A DNA stretch of 6,835 bases from NCBI GenBank assembly GCA_031275515.1, contig JAISOQ010000040.1, forward strand, positions 1-6,835, read 5' to 3'. How positions within the stretch are numbered: position 1 is the stretch's first letter; each line of letters starts with the position of its first letter. The notes beneath the pieces were generated by a model, which worked only from the letters and a program-made list of their open reading frames with translations, ran no database searches and had not been told where the DNA came from. A program made the translations under genes and the position numbers. Source of the DNA: Treponema sp. (lineage in GTDB: Bacteria > Spirochaetota > Spirochaetia > Treponematales > Breznakiellaceae). Positions 1-4,404 of this stretch are shown here, piece after piece.

Positions 1-34
1 ACTGGGGCAACATCATTGCTATCCGAACTTCCAT
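1..34 (-). CDS. 5' end of an unidentified gene (partial, runs off left edge)
   Basis: An ATG at 34-32 on the minus strand opens a frame that reads MEVRIAMMLPQ and stays open to the window edge. It is preceded by a purine-rich AGGGGG (45-50) ten bases upstream, a slightly long but usable spacing, and by a well-formed promoter at 67-95. It lies downstream of the AraC gene on the same strand but has its own promoter, so it is probably a separate transcription unit. Eleven residues are too few to assign a family or function. The call rests on the promoter, ribosome site and start codon only. Confidence 0.4.
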   Translation of the reverse strand, partial: MEVRIAMMLPQ

Positions 35-66
35 AATGTTTTTACCCCCTTTCCCGTGGTAGAAAT

Positions 67-95
67 ATTATTACGCATTTCCCTTAAATAGTCAA
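67..95 (-). promoter_or_regulatory. Sigma-70-type promoter for the left-edge gene, with overlapping dyad
   Basis: On the minus strand TTGACT (95-90, 5/6 to consensus) is separated by exactly 17 bases from AATAAT (72-67, 5/6). Transcription would start near position 60, leaving a leader of about 25 bases before the ATG at 34. A dyad, GTCAA (91-95) N8 TTGAC (104-108), overlaps the -35 box and could be an operator. The promoter is a consensus match only, and the dyad is short enough to be chance. Confidence 0.45.
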
Positions 96-143
96 GTTAT
101 TTATTGACAGTTCCTTATCCGATGATTTAGTTCAATCAACATC

Positions 144-605
144 CTACCGTTTTACAATCTTGATGCGGCTAAAGGCGTTCCGGTAGGTGCTGGGGCTGAC
201 ACCCTCAAATTGTTTGAAACGTTTCATAAAGGCCTTCTCGTCATCAAAGCCCACCTTGTAGGCAATCTCCTTAATCCCTTCGCCGGTGTTAAGGAGCCGG
301 TTTTTCGCGTTGGCGATCCTCACCATGGCGATGTACTTCATCAGGGGATAGCCGGTGTATTTACGGAACACGGTGGAAAGGTAGTCCGGGTTGTAGAAAA
401 AGATCCGCGCTATTTTTTTCATATTGATCTTTAAATTGTAGTTGACCCGTATCCACTCAATGATTTTTTCCATTTTTGGATTGAGTTCCCGATCCTTCTT
501 TTGAAAATGAAGCCCGATAAATTCCTGGGAAATCTCCATCGCCAAAAGGCTTAGAGCATAATTGGGAAGCCGTTCCGAATAACAGTTGTTCCTGGCCAGA
601 TCCAA
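144..605 (-). CDS. AraC regulator, C-terminal double helix-turn-helix fragment
   Basis: This frame carries the DNA-binding half of the split AraC regulator. The nominal start at 605 is a TTG inside the domain linker. The frame is really open back to 728, where VKQFSEFYILPEYGRISSDG directly follows the glycine tract. Family features include a first helix-turn-helix (INMKKIARIFFYNPDYLSTV, then FRKYTG and PLMKYI) and a second (EGIKEIAYKVGFDDEKAFMK, then RFKQFEGVSPSTYR). The second matches the AraC/XylS signature (I.EIA..VGF.D...F.R.FK...G.SP..YR). It ends at a TAG at 146-144. It has no convincing start site of its own, so separate translation is unlikely unless slippage restores the frame. Confidence 0.65.
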   Translation of the reverse strand: MDLARNNCYSERLPNYALSLLAMEISQEFIGLHFQKKDRELNPKMEKIIEWIRVNYNLKINMKKIARIFFYNPDYLSTVFRKYTGYPLMKYIAMVRIANAKNRLLNTGEGIKEIAYKVGFDDEKAFMKRFKQFEGVSPSTYRNAFSRIKIVKR

Positions 606-619
606 AAGCTGACGGAAAA

Positions 620-1051
620 TCAGAATCGCCCTGCCGTCGGAGGAGATTCTGCCGTACTCCGGCAGGATGTAAAATTCGGAGAATTGTTTAACCCCCCCCC
701 CCCCCCCCCCCCATTTTTGCCCTTCACATCAAAGTAAGGAGGCCATTCATCGCCATCGATGATCCGGAACCTGTCGTCCCGGATCCTGAAGTGGCACCAG
801 TAATACGAAATCGAATCCCCGCATTCACGGTAGCCGTAGTGTTCATGGCCGGCGAAGAGAATAATAAACTGGTTTTCACCCAGGGTAAACCGTTTTTCAT
901 CCTGGGCAATGTAAAGGGTCCCCTTCATACATATAATGATCACGAAGGTATCGAGATTCCGGCGTTCATGGATAAAGTTTTTCTGATTCAGAAGCTGGCC
1001 GGAGGAAACATGGATGAGGGCATCGGCGTTCTCGCTGATCAGGTACTTCAT
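620..1051 (-). CDS. AraC regulator, N-terminal cupin-like sensor fragment (as-read frame)
   Basis: This 143-residue frame is the N-terminal part of the split regulator. Its first ~115 residues resemble the AraC-type arabinose-binding/cupin sensor: a stretch around 'GTLYIAQDEKRFTLGENQFI', then GHEHYGY and SYYWCHF, a pattern common in sugar-responsive AraC proteins. This domain normally binds the inducer and may dimerise. After DVKGKN the frame passes through seven glycines made by the 21-G tract. It then enters an unrelated tail of about 24 residues ending at 620, which is the out-of-frame reading of the regulator's own linker. As written it has no DNA-binding domain and could not act as a normal regulator. 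Confidence 0.6.
   Translation of the reverse strand: MKYLISENADALIHVSSGQLLNQKNFIHERRNLDTFVIIICMKGTLYIAQDEKRFTLGENQFIILFAGHEHYGYRECGDSISYYWCHFRIRDDRFRIIDGDEWPPYFDVKGKNGGGGGGGLNNSPNFTSCRSTAESPPTAGRF
692..712. repeat. Homopolymer of 21 C (plus strand) / 21 G (regulator coding strand)
   Basis: Twenty-one consecutive C occupy 692-712, read as G in the AraC gene between the sensor domain and the linker before the helix-turn-helix. The tract encodes glycines in whichever frame is used, so changes of three bases are tolerated and other changes switch the frame. No other homopolymer in the window comes close to this length. Such tracts slip readily in replication and underlie phase variation in many bacteria; poly-G tracts are well known in Treponema pallidum. 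Its exact length in a single read or assembly is uncertain. Confidence 0.9.
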
Positions 1052-1078
1052 TATAAAATTATAAATCTTTGTTGTTAG

Positions 1079-1107
1079 TTTATATAGAAAATCCAGGAAA
1101 TTGCCAC
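1079..1107 (-). promoter_or_regulatory. Candidate promoter of the AraC-family regulator
   Basis: On the minus strand GTGGCA (1107-1102, 4/6 to the -35 consensus) lies 17 bases from TATAAA (1084-1079, 5/6 to the -10 consensus). Transcription would start near 1072, about 20 bases before the ATG at 1051. That leader is A/T-rich and lacks an obvious Shine-Dalgarno. The prediction is by consensus and position only. Confidence 0.4.
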
Positions 1108-1127
1108 CTATTCTATAAATTTGTAGC

Positions 1128-1156
1128 TTGTACCCACTGAATTTTGCCCTGATAAT
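1128..1156 (+). promoter_or_regulatory. Candidate promoter of the transporter/GH127 operon
   Basis: GATAAT (1151-1156, 5/6) is preceded at 17 bases by TTGTAC (1128-1133, only 3/6). A good -10 with a poor -35 is typical of promoters that need an activator, which would suit the divergent AraC-type regulator. The predicted start near 1163 leaves about 70 bases of leader containing the hairpin at 1184-1203. Repeats of GAATTTT at 1139-1145 and 1179-1185 flank the -10 region, 40 bases apart, and could be regulator half-sites. The evidence is weak. Confidence 0.3.
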
Positions 1157-1183
1157 GTCAATAGTTTTAGTTTTTGTGGAATT

Positions 1184-1203
1184 TTACGGTTTTTTGGCCG
1201 TAA
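1184..1203 (+). promoter_or_regulatory. Leader hairpin upstream of the binding-protein gene
   Basis: TTACGG (1184-1189) and CCGTAA (1198-1203) form a perfect 6-bp inverted repeat around an 8-base T-rich loop. It sits about 18 bases upstream of the Shine-Dalgarno AAGGAGGG (1221-1228). It could be an operator dyad or an RNA stem in the 5' leader. It is too small to be a recognisable riboswitch, and no known class was seen. Confidence 0.35.
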
Positions 1204-1233
1204 TTTAATTTTTTACTCCATAAGGAGGGCAAA

Positions 1234-2529
1234 ATGAAGAAGATCATACTTATTGGTTTTATGGTTCTTTCCCTGACGGCGCTGATGTTCGCCGGCGGAA
1301 GAGGCGACAGTCCATCCGCAGGGGGAGAAATTACCCTGACTTTTATGGGCTGGGAGGCAAGTCCTTTGGAAACGGAGGCGGTTAAAAACGGTATCGCCGC
1401 CTTTGAAAAGGCAAACCCCGGCATCAAGGTGAGCTATACTCCTACCCCGCAGGATGGTTATCTGGCCAAAATGTTATCCGCCTTATCCAGTAACAGCGCG
1501 CCGGATGTCTTTTTTGTCCAATCCGGGGATTACCGGAGCTTTGCGTCCCGGGGAGTGCTTCTGGACATCACCGACCGGTTTAACGCTAATTATCCTCTTG
1601 ATGACTTTATTGATTCCTCAAGAACGATTATGGATATAAACGGCCGGGTCTACGGGATCTCCTCCTGTTCGGTATCGCCGATCATCTATTACAACAAGGA
1701 TATTTTTGACAAATACGGTGAACCCTATCCCTCGGCGGATCCCGCTAAGGTATGGACCATAGACGAATTCCGGGCTGTGGCAAAACGGCTTACCCGGGAC
1801 GGAATCTACGGCTGCTACGGCCTTGAAACTAACGGTATTATGATCAATGTCCAGGTTATTTCCGGCGGGGGCAGTCAGTTTACGGTGGATTACAATTCCT
1901 CTATCTACAATAGTCCCCAGACGAAAAATGTCCTTCAAATTATCAAGGCTATCCGGACGGAAGATAAATCCATGCCCGCATCCTCCACCCTGGAGAATGT
2001 GGGGATGAACGCCGCCCAGATGCTCCAGACCGGTAAAGTCGCCATGCTTATGGACGGTTCCTGGGCCCTGCAGCAGCTTTCCACCCTGGGCTTCCCTGTG
2101 GGTATCGCTCCTGTCCCCTCGTATGGGAAGCCGGTTACCACCGGTCAGGCCCACCTCCATTCCATCGCCAAGGCATCCAAGCACCCCGAGGAAGCCTGGA
2201 AATTCCTCCAATTCCTCTCCGGAATGGAGTACCAGGGCCAGCTCTGCAAAGAAGGGCTCTGGCTTCCCAACCGGAAGTCCCTCTGGGCTGACGGCCCCAA
2301 TGGGATCGACGGCTGGTACGACAGCGCCCGGCTTGGCCCCTACTACCGGCAGATGAAGAACTACCTTATCAATGTGGTGGTGGAACCCTCGGCTATGCAG
2401 AAGGCCCCTATTTTGGGCGATATTATTAACGAAGAGCAGGACAAGTTCTTTAAGGATGATGAGAACATCGATACGATCCTGGCCAATATCGAAAGGAGGA
2501 GCAACGCCGAATTACAGGCGCTCCGCTAA
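1234..2529 (+). CDS. Sugar ABC transporter substrate-binding protein (CUT1 type, SBP_bac_1)
   Basis: This 431-residue secreted protein is the extracytoplasmic receptor of the ABC importer encoded just downstream. It begins with a signal peptide, MKK then a hydrophobic stretch to about residue 20, ending MFA before GG. Cleavage by signal peptidase I is likely because no lipobox cysteine is present. The body shows family-1 binding-protein features: ITLTFMGWEA near the mature N-terminus, FEKANPGIKVSY, APDVFFVQSGDY followed by GVLLDIT, IIYYNKDIFDKYG, WTIDEFRAVAKRLT, a GKVAMLMDGSWAL block and HPEEAWKFLQFLSG. Length is normal for CUT1 receptors, which take oligosaccharides. The ATG follows an excellent Shine-Dalgarno (AAGGAGGG). 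The ligand cannot be read from sequence; an arabinose-containing oligosaccharide is inferred from the GH127 gene in the same operon. It is the first gene and is probably made in excess over the permeases because of the terminator-like hairpin after it. Confidence 0.92.
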   Translation: MKKIILIGFMVLSLTALMFAGGRGDSPSAGGEITLTFMGWEASPLETEAVKNGIAAFEKANPGIKVSYTPTPQDGYLAKMLSALSSNSAPDVFFVQSGDYRSFASRGVLLDITDRFNANYPLDDFIDSSRTIMDINGRVYGISSCSVSPIIYYNKDIFDKYGEPYPSADPAKVWTIDEFRAVAKRLTRDGIYGCYGLETNGIMINVQVISGGGSQFTVDYNSSIYNSPQTKNVLQIIKAIRTEDKSMPASSTLENVGMNAAQMLQTGKVAMLMDGSWALQQLSTLGFPVGIAPVPSYGKPVTTGQAHLHSIAKASKHPEEAWKFLQFLSGMEYQGQLCKEGLWLPNRKSLWADGPNGIDGWYDSARLGPYYRQMKNYLINVVVEPSAMQKAPILGDIINEEQDKFFKDDENIDTILANIERRSNAELQALR

Positions 2530-2540
2530 ACCGCGAAAAG

Positions 2541-2575
2541 GGCTGTCCGGGTTTCCGGGCGGCCTCCATTTTTTT
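2541..2575 (+). terminator. Intra-operon intrinsic terminator/attenuator between binding protein and permease
   Basis: GGCTGTCCGG (2541-2550) pairs over all ten positions, with two G-T wobbles, with CCGGGCGGCC (2555-2564) around a GTTT loop. Four bases later comes a run of seven T (2569-2575). This is the form of a rho-independent terminator. It lies 12 bases after the binding-protein stop, and the Shine-Dalgarno of the next gene (AGGAGGG, 2576-2582) follows the T-run at once. Partial read-through here would give more binding protein than permease, a pattern known in sugar ABC operons. The stem could also protect the upstream mRNA from 3' decay. Confidence 0.7.
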
Positions 2576-2586
2576 AGGAGGGTGGA

Positions 2587-3474
2587 ATGACGGCAAGAAA
2601 AAAGGCGATACTGAACGACGCCCCCTATGCGCTGGTAATGCTTTCCCCCAATATCATTCTCTTTTTTACCTTCATGCTTTTTCCCATCATCTGGACCTTC
2701 GTCATGAGCCTTACGAAGTACGACCTTATCAGCCCCATGGAATTTGTGGGGGCGGGGAACTTTATCAATATTTTTAAGGACGAAGTGGCCCTCCAGTGCC
2801 TCCGCAACACGGTGGTCTTTACCTTTATCACCGTTCCGGCGGGCATGGTAATCGCCCTAATCCTGGCGGTCCTGTTGGATTCGGGTATTCATTTTAAAAG
2901 AGTCTACCGGGCGGCCTTCTTCCTCCCCTCCATAACTTCCTGGGTCGCCATCGCGGTGGTGTGGCAGTGGCTCTACAACCCGGAATTCGGCCTTATCAAT
3001 TATTTTCTTTCGTTTTTTGGCATACCGACGATCCAGTGGCTTACCACGTCAAAACTATCCCTTATCTCGGTGTGCATCGTCTGTATCTGGAAGAACGCGG
3101 GCTACAGTATGCTCCTCTTCTTGGCGGGGCTCCAGAGTATTTCCACGGTGTATTACGAGGCCGGCGAGCTGGACGGGGCGAGTCCCTTTCAGCAGCTTGT
3201 CCATATAACCATACCCCTTTTAACGCCCACCACCTTTTTTGTCTTTGTCACCTCGATTATCGGTTCCTTCCAAACCTTCGACATCATCAACCTGATGACC
3301 AAGGGCGGACCGGGGCGTTCCTCCTCTCTTTTGGCCCACTACCTCTATCAGACGGCCTTTAAGTACATGAAGATGGGTTACGCCTCGGCGCTGGCCTACC
3401 TTCTCTTTTTCGTGATCATGGTCATTACCATCATCAACATGAGATTCGAAAAGAAATCCCACGAGATATACTAA
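2587..3474 (+). CDS. Sugar ABC transporter permease, MalF-like (first membrane subunit)
   Basis: This 295-residue integral membrane protein forms half of the importer channel. Six hydrophobic segments are visible near residues 15-41, 75-97, 107-128, 157-181, 213-235 and 263-285. The EAA loop that docks on the ATPase is clear at about 191-212 (EAGELDGASPFQQLVHITIP, then LL), close to the CUT1 consensus. Other family marks are the N-terminal YALVMLSPNIILF, FFLPSITSWVAIAVVWQWLY and NLMTKGGPGRSS. The start is the ATG four bases after a perfect AGGAGGG. It belongs to the operon with the binding protein upstream and its partner permease nine bases downstream. No ATP-binding subunit is encoded in the window. 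Many CUT1 systems share an MsmX/UgpC-type ATPase encoded elsewhere, which is the likely case here. Confidence 0.93.
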   Translation: MTARKKAILNDAPYALVMLSPNIILFFTFMLFPIIWTFVMSLTKYDLISPMEFVGAGNFINIFKDEVALQCLRNTVVFTFITVPAGMVIALILAVLLDSGIHFKRVYRAAFFLPSITSWVAIAVVWQWLYNPEFGLINYFLSFFGIPTIQWLTTSKLSLISVCIVCIWKNAGYSMLLFLAGLQSISTVYYEAGELDGASPFQQLVHITIPLLTPTTFFVFVTSIIGSFQTFDIINLMTKGGPGRSSSLLAHYLYQTAFKYMKMGYASALAYLLFFVIMVITIINMRFEKKSHEIY

Positions 3475-3483
3475 GGGGGAGCC

Positions 3484-4317
3484 GTGCGTAGAAAAACAAG
3501 CGATCGCGTTATAAAGGCGGCCGCCTATATTCTTCTTACCCTGGGGGCCCTGTCCATGCTGGTCCCCTTCCTTTGGATGCTCTCCACGTCCCTCAAATCC
3601 GAGGCGGAGGCCTTTATCTTTCCACCCCGGCCCTTTGGGGAGAGGATCCTCTGGACCAATTACCTTAAAATCTCCGACCGTTTTAATTTTACCAACTATT
3701 TTCTCAACAGCCTCACCGTGGCGGCCTGGGTGGTTTTTTTCCAGCTCCTCACCAGCGCCATGGCGGGTTTTGTCTTCGCCCGGCTCCGTTTCCGCTTCCG
3801 GGACAAGATATTCCTCCTCTACCTGGCCACCATGATGGTCCCCGGCCATGTAACGGTGATCACGAACTACATCAACCTTTCACGGCTGGGCCTGACCGGT
3901 TCCCTGTGGCCCCTGATGATTCCCCCCATGGTATCGGCCTTTGGGACCTTCCTTCTGCGGCAGTTCTTCGTCACCATCCCCCAGTCCTTGGACGACGCGG
4001 CCAGAATCGACGGCTGTAATCCCTTTATGATCTTTTTCAGGATACTTCTGCCCATGGCCGGTCCTACCCTGGCCACCCTGGGGATCTTCTGTTTCATGGG
4101 AAGCTGGAACGATTACTTTACCCCCCTTATTTACATCGTGGATGAAAGGCTCTTTACCCTGCCTCTGGGCCTTGCCAACATGCAGGGGATGTACGCGACA
4201 AACTGGCCGGTCCTCATGGCCGCCTGTACCATTACGATCATCCCGGTTCTTATCGTATTCCTTACCGCGCAGAACGCCTTTGTCAAAGGCATCATACTTA
4301 CCGGATTGAAAGATTAG
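3484..4317 (+). CDS. Sugar ABC transporter permease, MalG-like (second membrane subunit)
   Basis: This 277-residue membrane protein is the second channel half. It starts at a GTG two bases after the Shine-Dalgarno AAGGGGGAG, which overlaps the stop of the preceding permease, so the two are likely translationally coupled. Hydrophobic segments lie near residues 11-33, 75-97, 107-126, 139-160, 194-214 and 243-263. The MalG-type N-terminus is present (PFLWMLSTSLKSEAEAF), as are NYFLNSLTVA, an EAA loop at about 169-190 (LDDAARIDGCNPFMIFFRIL, then LP), GSWNDYFTPLIY and the typical C-terminal QNAFVKGIILTGLKD. The terminal GLKD resembles the conserved MalG tail. Composition and codon use match its neighbours. 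It acts with the MalF-like subunit, the binding protein and an ATPase encoded elsewhere. Confidence 0.93.
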   Translation: MRRKTSDRVIKAAAYILLTLGALSMLVPFLWMLSTSLKSEAEAFIFPPRPFGERILWTNYLKISDRFNFTNYFLNSLTVAAWVVFFQLLTSAMAGFVFARLRFRFRDKIFLLYLATMMVPGHVTVITNYINLSRLGLTGSLWPLMIPPMVSAFGTFLLRQFFVTIPQSLDDAARIDGCNPFMIFFRILLPMAGPTLATLGIFCFMGSWNDYFTPLIYIVDERLFTLPLGLANMQGMYATNWPVLMAACTITIIPVLIVFLTAQNAFVKGIILTGLKD

Positions 4318-4365
4318 GAAAACGCTGTTTCAATAGCTTAAGCTGTTTTTCCGTTCTTGAAAGCC

Positions 4366-4380
4366 CCGGCCCCGGGCCGG
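4366..4380 (+). other. GC-rich hairpin in the gap before the GH127 gene
   Basis: CCGGCC (4366-4371) and GGCCGG (4375-4380) form a perfect GC stem with a three-base loop, 12 bases upstream of the Shine-Dalgarno of the GH127 gene. A ten-base perfect palindrome, AGCTTAAGCT (4335-4344), followed by five T within six bases, lies in the same 87-base gap. With no T-run after it, the GC stem is not a standard terminator. It may be an mRNA processing or stability element, or tune translation of the enzyme. Confidence 0.4.
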
Positions 4381-4404
4381 AATTTAACCTATAGGAGGGT
4401 GTAT

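Larger units (their letters stand above)
144..1051 (-). pseudogene. AraC-family transcriptional regulator, frame-disrupted at a 21-G tract (possibly phase-variable)
   Basis: Two adjacent minus-strand frames together make one ordinary AraC-type regulator. The first (1051-620) has the cupin-like sensor domain; the second (open 728-144) has the linker and the double helix-turn-helix. In the second frame a TGA at 731-729 lies just upstream of the tract, and the first frame stops at 622-620. The shift must therefore fall in 623-728, which contains 21 consecutive G (coding strand, 712-692). With 21 G the product is a 143-residue sensor fragment. With 22 or 19 G the frame is restored to 302 or 301 residues, the usual family length. 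The gene is divergent from the transporter and hydrolase operon, the usual arrangement for a local activator. No clear Shine-Dalgarno precedes the ATG at 1051. It could be a true pseudogene, a phase-variable gene, or intact with a miscounted homopolymer. Confidence 0.85.

Noticed and set aside
104..109. Plus-strand TTGACA resembling a -35 box
   Set aside because: No acceptable -10 box follows at 16-18 bases, and it would point antisense into the end of the AraC gene. It is better seen as one arm of the dyad at 91-108.
114..122. CTTATCCGA shared with 6593-6601, considered as a flanking repeat of a mobile unit
   Set aside because: Nine bases is short for two sites 6.5 kb apart, flanks do not extend the match, and neither copy sits at a clear element boundary.
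1618..2211. Minus-strand open frame of 197 codons within the binding-protein gene
   Set aside because: Antisense shadow with no family features or start signals.
3220..3849. Minus-strand open frame of 209 codons across the two permease genes
   Set aside because: It spans the junction of two well-supported genes in antisense, and its composition is low-complexity and charged, as expected of a shadow frame.
4357..4404. Upstream in-frame ATG that would add 16 residues to the GH127 enzyme
   Set aside because: It has no Shine-Dalgarno, and the extension runs through the GC hairpin and the real ribosome site at 4393-4399. The ATG at 4405 is much better placed.
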